DNA of 64,000 nt from Dyadobacter tibetensis Y620-1 (GCF_000566685.1 NZ_AZQN01000004.1:124001-188000); one strand, 5' to 3'; positions 37,189-45,919 are shown, counted from the stretch's first letter. A program made the numbers and translations. Notes: a model not told the origin generated them from the sequence alone.

Positions 37189-37219
37189 CAAAGTATATAA
37201 GAAGTTTTAAGAAAGCAAA
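37189..37219 (-). promoter_or_regulatory. Bacteroidetes-type promoter for the metF leader RNA
   Basis: On the minus strand a TTTG (37219-37216) is followed after 18 bases by TATACTTTG (37197-37189). This is close to TTTG-N19-TAnnTTTG, with one base of difference in the -7 box. Transcription would start near 37183 and reach the terminator after about 140 bases. Confidence 0.6.
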
Positions 37220-37358
37220 TAATCTGACAACTTTCGTTCTTATTTCACTAGTCACAACGTAATAGTACTTCTATAGATTGTAATAGGAATTCCTTTGAAA
37301 AAGCTATTTTCTACGGAATATAAAACGCTCAATTTCTAAAGAATTACTGTCTAAAAAC

Positions 37359-37832
37359 CTACAATACGCTCGAATTCGGGCACTTTCTGTGCATTTTTAT
37401 ATGTACAATCCCATCTTCAAGATATGGTTCCCCAATCTGTTTAAAACCAAAAGACTCATAAAATATTTTCAGGTATAGCTGAGCCCCTATACTGATACCT
37501 TCCGGGTTGTAGCGTTTCTCTACAGTTTGTATAGATTTAAGGACTAATGCAACACCTAAGCCCTGCCCTCGTGCCGATCGAGCTACAGCGATCCGACCGA
37601 TGGAAGGAAAGGAATAGGTAATACCCGCAGGAATTATGCGCGATACGGCCACCAATTTCCCTTTATCATAGGCCGTTAGGTGATGACATCTGAAATCTAC
37701 GCTGTCCATATCTTGAAAGGCACATTGTTGTTCAACCACAAAAACCTCGGATCGCAGCTGCAATAAATGATAAAGATTGGTAGTACTCAGTTCTTCAAAG
37801 GACTGGAGCTTCCAGGTAAAATGGTCTAACAT
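37359..37832 (-). CDS. GNAT family N-acetyltransferase, ElaA-like
   Basis: This 157-aa acetyltransferase matches the ElaA subgroup: LLQLRSEVFVVEQQCAFQDM, then DLRCHHL-type and VAVSRIIPAG segments. The acetyl-CoA-binding motif A is IGRIAVARSARGQGLGVAL, and the end reads FYESFGFKQIGEPYLEDGI. ElaA proteins have no firm substrate. The gene is divergent from the YebC gene. Its downstream gap contains the metF leader promoter and terminator. Confidence 0.92.
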   Translation of the reverse strand: MLDHFTWKLQSFEELSTTNLYHLLQLRSEVFVVEQQCAFQDMDSVDFRCHHLTAYDKGKLVAVSRIIPAGITYSFPSIGRIAVARSARGQGLGVALVLKSIQTVEKRYNPEGISIGAQLYLKIFYESFGFKQIGEPYLEDGIVHIKMHRKCPNSSVL

Positions 37833-37888
37833 CGTTTGAAAGTGAATCTATTATTCTAAATATACTGCGGGATTTGAAGTGTGTTTTA

Positions 37889-37896
37889 TAAATTTG
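37889..37896 (+). promoter_or_regulatory. -7 box upstream of the YebC-like gene
   Basis: TAAATTTG is an exact TAnnTTTG match, 107 bases before the YebC ATG. No TTG is found at the ideal upstream spacing, so confidence is limited. Confidence 0.4.
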
Positions 37897-38002
37897 CAAC
37901 AAATTTAAACCTTAAAACCGGTTCCTTTCCTTTACTATAGGCACAAAAACAAGAGTTTGAGCCGGATAGAAAAGCAGGAATTCAACATATTTTAAAAAAC
38001 GC

Positions 38003-38719
38003 ATGGGAAGAGCATACGAATATAGGAAAGCGCGCATGTTTAAGCGCTGGGACAAGATGGCCAAAACATTTACACGTATTGGAAAGGATATCGTACTGGC
38101 CGTAAAGAACGGCACTGCCGACCCGGCTACCAATTCGCGGCTGCGGGCTCTGCTACAGAATGCCAAGGCGGTAAATATGCCAAAAGAAACCGTGGACAGA
38201 GCCATCAAAAGGGCTTCATCCAAGGATCAGGACGATTATAAAGAGATGGTATATGAAGGTTACGGACCTCACGGAATCGCCATCCTGGTAGAAAGCACCA
38301 CAGACAACCCTACCCGTACTGTAGCCAACGTAAGGAGTTATTTCAATAAGTTGGGTGGAAGTTTAGGAACCACAGGAATGCTTGATTTCATTTTTGAAAG
38401 AAAATGCTTATTTAAAGTAGCCAATGATGGGAATCATGACGTAGAAGAATTAGAACTGGAATTAATTGATTACGGAGCAGACGAGGTGTTCTTAGATGAG
38501 GAGGCCAATCAAATCAATATTTACGGTGAGTTTACTTCTTTCGGCACCTTACAATCATATTTGGAAGATAATAATTTCGAAATTATTGAATCTGATTTTG
38601 AGCGTATCCCGAATGATACCAAAACTTTAAGTGAAGAAGAAGTCGCAGATATAGAAAAGCTTATCGAAAAGATAGAAGAAGACGACGATGTTCAGAGAGT
38701 ATACCATAATATGGGATAA
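38003..38719 (+). CDS. YebC/PmpR family protein
   Basis: The 238-aa protein has the family N-terminus (the basic start MGRAYEYRKARMFKRWDKMA), then IGKDIVLAVKNGTADPATNS, RLRALLQNAKAVNMPKETVD, and domain 2 GPHGIAILVESTTDNPTRTV. The acidic third domain ends YHNMG. YebC proteins were first described as transcription regulators and have more recently been linked to ribosome rescue at difficult peptide sequences. The sequence does not choose between these. It appears monocistronic. Confidence 0.94.
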   Translation: MGRAYEYRKARMFKRWDKMAKTFTRIGKDIVLAVKNGTADPATNSRLRALLQNAKAVNMPKETVDRAIKRASSKDQDDYKEMVYEGYGPHGIAILVESTTDNPTRTVANVRSYFNKLGGSLGTTGMLDFIFERKCLFKVANDGNHDVEELELELIDYGADEVFLDEEANQINIYGEFTSFGTLQSYLEDNNFEIIESDFERIPNDTKTLSEEEVADIEKLIEKIEEDDDVQRVYHNMG

Positions 38720-38728
38720 TCTCTTTCG

Positions 38729-38756
38729 AAGGGGTGGGGCGACCTATCCACCCCTT
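38729..38756 (+). terminator. Hairpin after the YebC-like gene
   Basis: AAGGGGTGG (38729-38737) and CCACCCCTT (38748-38756) form a perfect 9-bp stem right after the stop. No U-run follows, so termination is possible but unproven. Confidence 0.45.
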
Positions 38757-39071
38757 CCCTCCCCTCCTTGATTCCCAACCTATCGACTCCGGAGGCTACC
38801 AAAGAACTTCAAGACTGCAGAAATTCTCAGCCCGGCGCAATGATGTCAACATAATACCAGTTTTTGCCAAGCTTGCCATTGATTTAGGGAGACCTTCTTA
38901 CTTATTTTACGATTAAATAAAAGTACATCCAAGTATTTTAATATTTCTTGGTGCATGTATGATTATTTAAGTCATAATGATAATACAAAGTTAGTATTAT
39001 TCATATTTGATTGAAGGAGTGCTAATAAGCAAGAAGTTTTAATCCAACTTCCTTAAACGATAACCAATACT
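38757..39071. other. Regulatory gap before the LgoD-like dehydrogenase
   Basis: This gap holds no credible gene. It contains two dyads. One has arms TACATCCAAG (38924-38933) and CTTGG...ATGTA (38947-38959). The other is the tight palindrome at 38980-39000, listed separately. Both lie within 150 bases of the dehydrogenase start and could be operators. Confidence 0.45.
38980..39000 (+). promoter_or_regulatory. Palindromic operator candidate for the LgoD-like gene
   Basis: ATAATAC, seven bases, then GTATTAT make an exact inverted repeat ending 71 bases before the TTG start. It may be the binding site of a dimeric regulator of sugar-acid catabolism. No regulator gene lies nearby. Confidence 0.4.
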
Positions 39072-40097
39072 TTGAAAACCATCATTTTAAATAAGCCGGG
39101 TGAGTTTGAGTTTCTCACTCAAAGTATGCCGTCTTCTCCAGGCCCGGATGAAGCCCTCATTCAGATCAAAAAAATTGGCATTTGCGGTACGGACTACCAT
39201 GCCTTTAAAGGGAATCAACCCTTTTTCCAGTATCCTAGAGTATTGGGACATGAAATAGGCGCCCAAATTGTTGAAATCGGGCCGGAAAGTAATGTCTCAC
39301 AACTAGAAGTAGGTGACCGGGTTTCATTAGAACCCTATGTAAATTGTCAACAATGCCAGGCGTGCCGTAGTGGATATATCAACTGCTGCGAAAATATTCA
39401 GGTACTAGGGGTACATGCCGACGGCGGAATGTCTGAATTCATGAAAGTTCCACTGAGAAAACTTCATAAATCCGATCATCTTTCCTTTGAGCAACTAGCC
39501 TTGGTAGAAACCTTAGCCATTGGACTTCATGCTGTTAACCGTGGCAACATCAAGGTTCAAGATCTTGTTCTGATAATTGGAGCCGGCCCCATTGGTCTGT
39601 CGGTAGCTCAGTTTGCCAAAGAATCCGGAGCCTTTGTGATAGTGGCCGATCAGTCTCAGAGTCGCCTGGATTTTATCGCTGAACATGGGCTTTCCGATAG
39701 TCAAATCCTGGTAGATGAACCGCTCACGGCCGAACGCCTGCGTGCCTCATTTTCGGGACACTTACCTGATATCGTTTTAGACGCTACGGGCAACAAAGCT
39801 TCTATGCTCAATTGTTTCAACCTTCCCGCTCACGGCGGTCGACTCGTTTTTGTAGGGTTGTTTCAAGGAGAAGTATTATTTAATGACCCCAATTTCCATA
39901 AGAGAGAACTTACCCTTATGGCTAGTAGAAATGCCCTTCCTTCAGATTTTAAGAAAATTATAAAGCTTATCGAAGAGGGCGTGGTGGACACCAATCCATG
40001 GATCTCTCACCGTACAGAATTCCAGGATCTTCCCACTATTTTCCCAACCCTTTTACAGCCTGGCCAGGCTGTCATCAAAGCAATTATTAATGTATAG
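39072..40097 (+). CDS. Zinc-dependent alcohol dehydrogenase, L-galactonate dehydrogenase (LgoD/YjjN)-like
   Basis: This 341-aa medium-chain dehydrogenase has the catalytic zinc site GICGTDYHAF (Cys38), GHE (His60, Glu61), the structural zinc cysteines Cys92, Cys95, Cys98 and Cys105/106, and the Rossmann motif IIGAGPIGLSVAQFA. Its pattern FFQYPRVLGHEI, CCENIQVLGVHADGG and HGGRLVFVGLFQGE resembles E. coli YjjN/LgoD most closely among enzymes I recall. The start codon is a TTG. No galactonate or uronate genes are adjacent, so the substrate remains an inference. Confidence 0.85.
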   Translation: MKTIILNKPGEFEFLTQSMPSSPGPDEALIQIKKIGICGTDYHAFKGNQPFFQYPRVLGHEIGAQIVEIGPESNVSQLEVGDRVSLEPYVNCQQCQACRSGYINCCENIQVLGVHADGGMSEFMKVPLRKLHKSDHLSFEQLALVETLAIGLHAVNRGNIKVQDLVLIIGAGPIGLSVAQFAKESGAFVIVADQSQSRLDFIAEHGLSDSQILVDEPLTAERLRASFSGHLPDIVLDATGNKASMLNCFNLPAHGGRLVFVGLFQGEVLFNDPNFHKRELTLMASRNALPSDFKKIIKLIEEGVVDTNPWISHRTEFQDLPTIFPTLLQPGQAVIKAIINV

Positions 40098-40391
40098 TCC
40101 GATTCCGGACGAGGCCATTGAGCCTTATAACAGGCAACAGCAGGTCCAGTAAACCGACATACAGGGATAAATTGTTCTTAAACTGGTCATGATATGAGGC
40201 GAGACAAAGCCACCCGAGTTGGAACTATATTGGGTAAAATAAATTTATGATCCACAATAATTCTCTATATCCGGCATTCAAGTCCCCCGCCCCTCGGCGA
40301 ACAGCAAAGCAATGGTCGGGGAGAATAAAATTTCAATTCAAATAAATTTAGAATAACCACAGAAAGCTCTATACTTAAAAAAAATAGGTTA
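40098..40391. other. Convergent intergenic region, nothing recognised
   Basis: This gap of about 300 bases separates the dehydrogenase from the convergent glutathione peroxidase gene. I see no gene, no RNA motif and no rightward terminator for the dehydrogenase. The only element is the leftward terminator at 40392-40425. Confidence 0.5.
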
Positions 40392-40425
40392 GCGACATGC
40401 TGAATAAAGGTATTCAGCATGTCGC
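40392..40425 (-). terminator. Terminator of the glutathione peroxidase gene, 15-bp perfect stem
   Basis: GCGACATGCTGAATA (40392-40406) and TATTCAGCATGTCGC (40411-40425) pair exactly around an AAGG loop. On the minus strand a U-rich run follows after five bases. It begins just six bases past the stop codon. Confidence 0.85.
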
Positions 40426-40430
40426 CAAGA

Positions 40431-40916
40431 CTATAACTTTCCTTCTAATAACTTCTGAATGTCAGGCGCAATTTTGGCAGGTTTCGTGGTTGGAGCATAG
40501 CGCTTAAAAGGGATCCCATCGCGACCCACCAGGAATTTAGTAAAATTCCATTTAATACTATTTCCTAAGGTCCCTTTTAACTCGTCTTTTAAAAACTTAA
40601 AAACCGGGTGGGCTTCCGCACCATTCACGTCTACTTTACGGGTAAGCTGAAAAGTAACTCCATGATTGATTCGACAAACCTCTTCCAGTTTTGCATCGGA
40701 TTCAGGCTCCTGATTCATAAACTGATTGGAAGGAAACCCTAGTACTACCAGCCCTTGAGGTGCAAACCGTTGATGTAATGCTTCCATCTCATCGAATTGG
40801 GGAGCCAATCCACATCTGGTAGCCGTGTTGACAACTAAAACAACCTTCCCCTGAAGATCCCGCATGGGAAGCATCGTTCCGTCGGGCTTAGTAGCCTGGA
40901 GATCATAAAATTTCAT
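40431..40916 (-). CDS. Glutathione peroxidase family thiol peroxidase
   Basis: This 161-aa cytoplasmic peroxidase has the catalytic segment VNTATRCGLAPQF (peroxidatic Cys35, where animal enzymes have selenocysteine), GFPSNQFMNQEP (catalytic Gln) and IKWNFTKFLVGRDG (Trp/Asn). Bacterial members without a signal peptide usually take electrons from thioredoxin rather than glutathione; I infer the same here. It heads a minus-strand group with the alpha/beta hydrolase gene upstream. Confidence 0.94.
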   Translation of the reverse strand: MKFYDLQATKPDGTMLPMRDLQGKVVLVVNTATRCGLAPQFDEMEALHQRFAPQGLVVLGFPSNQFMNQEPESDAKLEEVCRINHGVTFQLTRKVDVNGAEAHPVFKFLKDELKGTLGNSIKWNFTKFLVGRDGIPFKRYAPTTKPAKIAPDIQKLLEGKL

Positions 40917-40960
40917 ATTTGTAAAAGTTTAAGGAGGATTTCAACCTTCCTTTAGCGTGG

Positions 40961-41788
40961 TTACTGACGAAGAAAATCTAGCATGGCCGTATTTACTTCG
41001 TCCCGGTGGGTTATATTCAACCCATGCGACCCACCTTTAATCACGACATACCTATTATTTTTAATCCCGGTTGCTGCTTGGTCTCCACTGGTAGCAATAG
41101 GAACTATGGCATCGGCATCTCCATGAATAATCAAAGTGGGAACCGTAACATTCATAAGCTCAGATCGAAAATCGGTATGTGCCCATGCTTCGGCACATTG
41201 AATGGTAGCGATGGGAGAAGCGTGAGCAGCTATGGAGAAATTATAGTCTAGTAGCGCCTCCGGTACTGTACCTTTGTGGCTGTCATAGTTCAGGAATCCC
41301 TTCCCAAACTCCTTAAGAAATGGAATACGGTTATTTTTCAATGAGTCAATGATTCCTGCCAGATCTTCCTCTGCTACACCAGCAGGATTATCGGGTTTAC
41401 GTTTGACCAATGGAATAATCGATCCCATCAGAATAACCTTATCAATTCGTTCTGCGCCGTAACGAGTAAGGTAGCGGACAACCTCTCCCCCTCCCATGGA
41501 AAAACCACAAAGAATAACATTTTTCAAATCGAGGGTGACCAATATCTGATGTAGATCTTCTGCGAGTAGCGTGTAGTCGTAACCTTCTTTAGGGGCTTCA
41601 GAGTCCCCAAAGCCACGGCGGTCATAGGCAATACTACGGAAACCATGGTCTGCAAAAAATTGAAGCTGAGGCTCCCACATTTTATGACTAAGGGGCCAGC
41701 CGTGTATAAATACGATAGGCTGTCCTACGCCTAGCTCCACATAATGAAGTTTTATCTTTCCTTGGTCGGTCTTGATTTTTATTTTCAT
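40961..41788 (-). CDS. Alpha/beta hydrolase (non-heme haloperoxidase/arylesterase-like)
   Basis: This 275-aa hydrolase has the oxyanion segment FIHGWPLSHKMWEP, the nucleophile elbow GFSMGGGEVV (Ser97), the acid in IHGDADAIVP (Asp224 or Asp226) and the catalytic His255 in GGSHGLN. The lid and the YDRRGFGDSE signature place it near cofactor-free haloperoxidases and esterases. The natural substrate is unknown. It lies 44 bases upstream of the glutathione peroxidase gene on the same strand. Confidence 0.92.
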   Translation of the reverse strand: MKIKIKTDQGKIKLHYVELGVGQPIVFIHGWPLSHKMWEPQLQFFADHGFRSIAYDRRGFGDSEAPKEGYDYTLLAEDLHQILVTLDLKNVILCGFSMGGGEVVRYLTRYGAERIDKVILMGSIIPLVKRKPDNPAGVAEEDLAGIIDSLKNNRIPFLKEFGKGFLNYDSHKGTVPEALLDYNFSIAAHASPIATIQCAEAWAHTDFRSELMNVTVPTLIIHGDADAIVPIATSGDQAATGIKNNRYVVIKGGSHGLNITHRDEVNTAMLDFLRQ

Positions 41789-41858
41789 CGTGCTTCTTTT
41801 TTAAAGTCAATATTTGTATCAGTTCAGCATAATTAAACTGCTAATCTTTCTTAAATAA

Positions 41859-42479
41859 TCAGACCAGATCGAGTCTTCTAAAGCTACAAAATACGAACTC
41901 CTGAATGGTATTAAATGGAGTTCCGTGTTGAACCTCAAAGCATTTGATCTTCTCAAAATATTTTTTAAACCTTCTGGTCAGAGAAGATTGGGAATATTGT
42001 TTAATTTCAATCCCGCTGCATTTTCTGGGTCCATTCTCAGAAAAAGTCCCTACAATAAGGCTACCTGACGGCTTAATCCCATCCCTCATCACGCTGAGGT
42101 ATTTCCGTATATCTGCTGTATCGGTAAAGAAATGGAACGCTGCGCGGTCATGCCACAAATCATATTGTCTTTCAGGCCTAAATGTACTGGCATCTGCTAC
42201 AATCCATTGAACCAGCTTGGCCCTGGTACCCAGTCTTTCTTGAGCTTTCTGAAGTGACTTCTCCGATATATCCAGTACCGTAACATCCCTATAGCCTAAA
42301 TCCAGCAAATGATCAACCAACAAACTATCTCCCCCGCCTATATCGATGATGCTGGACGCCAAGGAAACCCCTAACTGTCCGATAAGTTCTAACGAGGTGG
42401 TAGGCACTGGTTGGTACCAGCTAACGTCGGGTAATGATTTATTTTCGTAAATCGTTTGCCAATGTTCTGTCCGATCCAT
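41859..42479 (-). CDS. Class I SAM-dependent methyltransferase
   Basis: This 206-aa methyltransferase starts MDRTEHWQTIYENKSLPDVSW. It has SAM motif I SSIIDIGGGDSLLVDHLLD, motif II TVLDISEKSL, and DLWHDRAAFHFFTDTAD as the post-II acidic segment. This group (often labelled thiopurine-methyltransferase-like or generic) acts on small molecules, but the substrate is not known. It belongs to the minus-strand cluster 40431-44687, with spacing of about 70 bases from the hydrolase and 22 from the next gene. Confidence 0.88.
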   Translation of the reverse strand: MDRTEHWQTIYENKSLPDVSWYQPVPTTSLELIGQLGVSLASSIIDIGGGDSLLVDHLLDLGYRDVTVLDISEKSLQKAQERLGTRAKLVQWIVADASTFRPERQYDLWHDRAAFHFFTDTADIRKYLSVMRDGIKPSGSLIVGTFSENGPRKCSGIEIKQYSQSSLTRRFKKYFEKIKCFEVQHGTPFNTIQEFVFCSFRRLDLV

Positions 42480-42501
42480 AATGCTTCAGATTTAAGTATG
42501 C

Positions 42502-42948
42502 TCAAAGTATAGATAATATTTGTTGCGATTTGCCCATAAACATAAAACTGTTGCCTACTTGCTTACCCAGAAGCAAACCTCCTATGGGAGAAACAGAAGA
42601 AACTACCAAAATCGTTTCCTTTTCAAATAAGGTTTTACCCAGACTTACCGATAGGAAAAACCAGCCTGAACTGGTATTCACCAAGGATCCTAGCGTTACC
42701 TGATGGTGTTTTTCATGAGGATTGATCCGATTTAAAATTTCACGTTCTTGCCTGGCCGACTCAAATTGCCGGGCAAACATATCCCGGTCCAGCTGCCCCA
42801 TGGAACGAGCCGTCTCATACTTGTCTCCTACAGAGCTTTTTCCTTGCTCATTGGCCGACTCCTGAGCCGCATCCATGGCTAACTTAGCATGGTGCATCCG
42901 CTCGTCCAGTATTTGAGCCAACTGCCGTATCAATTCAACTTTATTCAT
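42502..42948 (-). CDS. GreA/GreB-like protein
   Basis: The 148-aa protein has an N-terminal helical hairpin with SSVGDKYETARSMGQLDR. The acidic Asp and Glu there sit where Gre factors carry the tip residues that assist RNA cleavage by RNA polymerase. The C-terminal domain contains SSVSPIGGLLLGKQVGNSF, the FKBP-like Gre signature. It is shorter and more divergent than true GreA. Some databases label relatives as 3-oxoacyl-ACP synthase, which the sequence does not support. Confidence 0.75.
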   Translation of the reverse strand: MNKVELIRQLAQILDERMHHAKLAMDAAQESANEQGKSSVGDKYETARSMGQLDRDMFARQFESARQEREILNRINPHEKHHQVTLGSLVNTSSGWFFLSVSLGKTLFEKETILVVSSVSPIGGLLLGKQVGNSFMFMGKSQQILSIL

Positions 42949-42968
42949 TAGATCATTATGATATACGC

Positions 42969-44687
42969 TTATTCTGAATATTTCTCTATCACCTTTGGCA
43001 GGTAATCATTCCCTACTTCTATCTCAAAACTGCGAAGCTGAATATCTTTGGTCAGGGAGTTAAATTCTCCGATCTGATAGCGGCTCGGAAGTAGCTGATC
43101 CATATTCATCAGTCCAAAATAACCCTCTTTAAACCAATTACCTGTCAACAGAAGATCTTTTTTGGCATTGGGCCTGGAAGCCATCGGAAAAAGGTAGATT
43201 TTCTGAGGAGAAGCCAGAAATACAAATTGACCATGATCTACTCCCGCACTTGCAGCCTGCTCATTTCCTACCATGAGGCGCTTACCCGTTATTTCGTAGA
43301 TTTTCAAACCAGATTGTACAGGAGCTGTGGCAATGGCCTCCATTGAAAGCGCCTGAAATGGACTTGGAATATGGTAGGGACTTTGAGGCTTGTCCATCAA
43401 TTTAGAAAAATGTTCTGATGTTTTTTCATAGTATGCCGTTTCTCTGTATACCAGCCATTGCTTGCTGGCATGCCAGTTATAGGCTCCCGCCTCGAAAGTA
43501 TCCCTCAATTCCTTAATTTTGTATGTATACTGATAATATGATACGATAAAGAAGACTCCACTCAAACCTATCGCCAACCAGGGAAAGACACGGGCCACAA
43601 CCCAATCTTTATAATACAACATTGCGGTACTGTAAACTAAAACGGTAAGTATGGCAGGATATATTTTATAACGACTCGAAAATATATAGATCATCTCGGA
43701 CTGCCCTCGTAATAGAGCCATACTGGCCGTACCTCCCATGATGATAAGTGCAAAACCTACAAGAGTCCAGTAGGCACTGGACTGTTTTTTTCTACCCTGC
43801 AAAATCCATATAAATCGGAGCAATAACAGCGTAGCCAGGCTAACAAACAAGAAAAATCCATAGGTGATAATATGCCGCACCTCTGAAGGCATGCGATTGG
43901 CTTCCGCAAAATCTATGGTCATCCCCATAAAGGCAAAGAAGTAATTGAATACGTAGCCCGGATTATTAAATAAACTTTCAAAAATAGGAGGTCTGCTGGA
44001 TTCAGGATAAACGTAAAAGTACAAGAACACAAAAAGTATTACAGCAGACCAGACAGCCCATTTTAAAGCTTTTATATAATCGGTTTTCAATAAAAGCACC
44101 AAGAGAATAACGGGAATTACCATTATGCCCGCACCGAAAGTATACAGAGCCATGGTTCCGGCCAGCATGGCAAAATATAGATTATACCGGCCTTCTCTAC
44201 AGGCTAGATAAACGGCTAAAAATGAATAAAAAATTACGGACATATAGGCAGCAGTAGCGGCAGGCCAGTACAATCCCTCAAAACTTTGAGGCTGAAAGAG
44301 GAGAAGGGCCACAGGAACTAGAAAAGTTACTGGGAATTTCATGCGTCGGAACAGCAGGGCAAACAGGCTGAAAATACCCAGTAAGCTGAGGTTGCCTGAA
44401 AAGATATAAGCCTTAAAATTAAGTTCCCCCAGAAGTGATTCATTTATTACTGCCAATAACTTCGTGTAAGCGATAGTATGTTCCAGCCAAGGAGTGATAA
44501 CCAGTAATATTTTCTCTTTCAGGCTCTCCGTTGCGTTATACTGAATCAAAAAATCATAGATGCAATAAAAATCATCTCCATTTGGAATATTTAATGAAAA
44601 TCTATATAAATAGGCGAAGTGCAGCCCGATAACCAAGATGATAATAAGCGTAGATAATAAGTAAAACAGTCTGCTTTTAAATTCCAT
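42969..44687 (-). CDS. Large integral membrane protein of unknown function
   Basis: The 572-aa protein begins with a membrane helix (LSTLIIILVIGLHFAYLY) and a short acidic loop (NIPNGDDFYCIYDF). Roughly ten more helices follow to about residue 400, then a soluble domain of about 170 residues. The acidic motif in the first loop and the overall shape recall dolichol-type GT-C glycosyltransferases and relatives such as DUF6056, but I cannot name a family with confidence. The downstream genes (Gre-like, methyltransferase) suggest no pathway. Confidence 0.7.
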   Translation of the reverse strand: MEFKSRLFYLLSTLIIILVIGLHFAYLYRFSLNIPNGDDFYCIYDFLIQYNATESLKEKILLVITPWLEHTIAYTKLLAVINESLLGELNFKAYIFSGNLSLLGIFSLFALLFRRMKFPVTFLVPVALLLFQPQSFEGLYWPAATAAYMSVIFYSFLAVYLACREGRYNLYFAMLAGTMALYTFGAGIMVIPVILLVLLLKTDYIKALKWAVWSAVILFVFLYFYVYPESSRPPIFESLFNNPGYVFNYFFAFMGMTIDFAEANRMPSEVRHIITYGFFLFVSLATLLLLRFIWILQGRKKQSSAYWTLVGFALIIMGGTASMALLRGQSEMIYIFSSRYKIYPAILTVLVYSTAMLYYKDWVVARVFPWLAIGLSGVFFIVSYYQYTYKIKELRDTFEAGAYNWHASKQWLVYRETAYYEKTSEHFSKLMDKPQSPYHIPSPFQALSMEAIATAPVQSGLKIYEITGKRLMVGNEQAASAGVDHGQFVFLASPQKIYLFPMASRPNAKKDLLLTGNWFKEGYFGLMNMDQLLPSRYQIGEFNSLTKDIQLRSFEIEVGNDYLPKVIEKYSE

Positions 44688-44962
44688 ATTCCCGGCTAAT
44701 TGTAGAATGTCAGGTGATAAATTTCGGACAAAATTAAGACCTTTTGCCTAGTAAACTCTGAAAAGGCGGACGTAAACTTAAAAAACTGAGTTTTACCCAG
44801 AATTGGAATGATCGCACCATTCCATAACATTTCACGATATGCCCCCCTAAATTCAGCAGACTCTCCAATACGGTTCGGGAGTACCACCCTCTTAAAACAG
44901 GGAAAAGCCTGTTCATTTGTCAGAAAAAGCAAATTGTATTTTCCATATCTATCCTTCCTTCT
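44688..44962. other. Divergent region between the membrane protein gene and pyrB
   Basis: A 92-codon open frame on the minus strand fills this gap but has no family resemblance, and its start lies inside the pyrB promoter region, so I do not call it. The region probably holds promoters for both flanking genes. Nothing else was recognised. Confidence 0.45.
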
Positions 44963-44970
44963 TATCTTTG
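44963..44970 (+). promoter_or_regulatory. -7 box of the pyrB promoter
   Basis: TATCTTTG matches TAnnTTTG exactly, 26 bases before the pyrB ATG. That gives a very short leader with no room for a pyrimidine attenuator. The -33 element is not clear. Confidence 0.55.
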
Positions 44971-44995
44971 CCAAACTTTTTTAAGAATAAGCATA

Positions 44996-45919
44996 ATGAC
45001 AAAACTTTCTGTTCGGCACTTACTTGGAATAAAGAACCTAAACGAGAGCGACATCCATACGATTTTGGAAACAGCTACTCAATTCAAAGAAGTCATTAAT
45101 CGGCCGATCAAGAAAGTTCCTTCGCTCCGTGACATTACTATTGCCAATGTTTTTTTCGAAAACTCTACACGTACCCGGTTGTCTTTCGAACTTGCCGAGA
45201 AGAGGCTATCAGCCGATGTAGTGAATTTCAGTTCCTCGGGAAGCTCTGTTAAAAAAGGTGAGACGCTTCTCGACACTGTCAACAACATTCTGGCAATGAA
45301 GGTAGACATGATTGTTATGCGCCATAGTAGCCCGGGAGCGCCACATTATTTAGCGAATCATATTTCAGCCAACGTTGTTAATGCCGGGGACGGCACCCAT
45401 GAGCACCCTACCCAAGCTTTATTGGACGCTTTCTCCATGCAAGAGAAATTAGGAGACCTTGCCGGAAAAAAGATTGCTATAATAGGAGATATTACCCACT
45501 CCAGAGTGGCCCTATCTAATATATTTTGCCTTCAAAAACTGGGTGCGGAAGTGATGGTTTGCGGCCCCTCTACCCTTATTCCCAAACACTTGGGAGAATT
45601 AGGGGTTAAGATAAGCCACGATGTACGCGCGGCCCTGCAATGGTGCGATGTAGCCAATGTATTGCGGATCCAACTGGAACGTCAGCAAATAAAATATTTC
45701 CCGTCACTTCGTGAATACGCCCAATTTTACGGTATTAACAAGCAAATGTTGGACGAGGTAGACAAAGATATCGTTCTGATGCACCCCGGCCCAATCAATC
45801 GAGGGGTTGAATTATCCTCAGATGCTGCCGATTCACATCACTCCATTATTCTCAACCAGGTGGAAAATGGGGTTGCTATAAGAATGGCAGTATTGTACCT
45901 TCTGGCCCAACAACCCTAA
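44996..45919 (+). CDS. pyrB: Aspartate carbamoyltransferase catalytic subunit
   Basis: The committed step of pyrimidine synthesis: carbamoyl phosphate plus aspartate. The 307-aa protein has the carbamoyl-phosphate motif FENSTRTRLSFE (STRTR at 57-61), SSVKKGET, HPTQ (137-140), the aspartate loop LRIQLERQ, and MHPGPINRGVE near the end. It lacks a fused regulatory domain, and no pyrI gene follows, so it is probably the unregulated trimer type. It is not clustered with other pyr genes here. Confidence 0.97.
   Translation: MTKLSVRHLLGIKNLNESDIHTILETATQFKEVINRPIKKVPSLRDITIANVFFENSTRTRLSFELAEKRLSADVVNFSSSGSSVKKGETLLDTVNNILAMKVDMIVMRHSSPGAPHYLANHISANVVNAGDGTHEHPTQALLDAFSMQEKLGDLAGKKIAIIGDITHSRVALSNIFCLQKLGAEVMVCGPSTLIPKHLGELGVKISHDVRAALQWCDVANVLRIQLERQQIKYFPSLREYAQFYGINKQMLDEVDKDIVLMHPGPINRGVELSSDAADSHHSIILNQVENGVAIRMAVLYLLAQQP

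Noticed and set aside
38734..38916. 60-codon open frame after the YebC-like gene
   Set aside because: It starts inside a hairpin, has no family resemblance and no neighbour support.
44696..44974. 92-codon open frame on the minus strand between the membrane protein gene and pyrB
   Set aside because: No family resemblance, unusual composition, and its 5' end covers the pyrB -7 box, so it is more likely chance.
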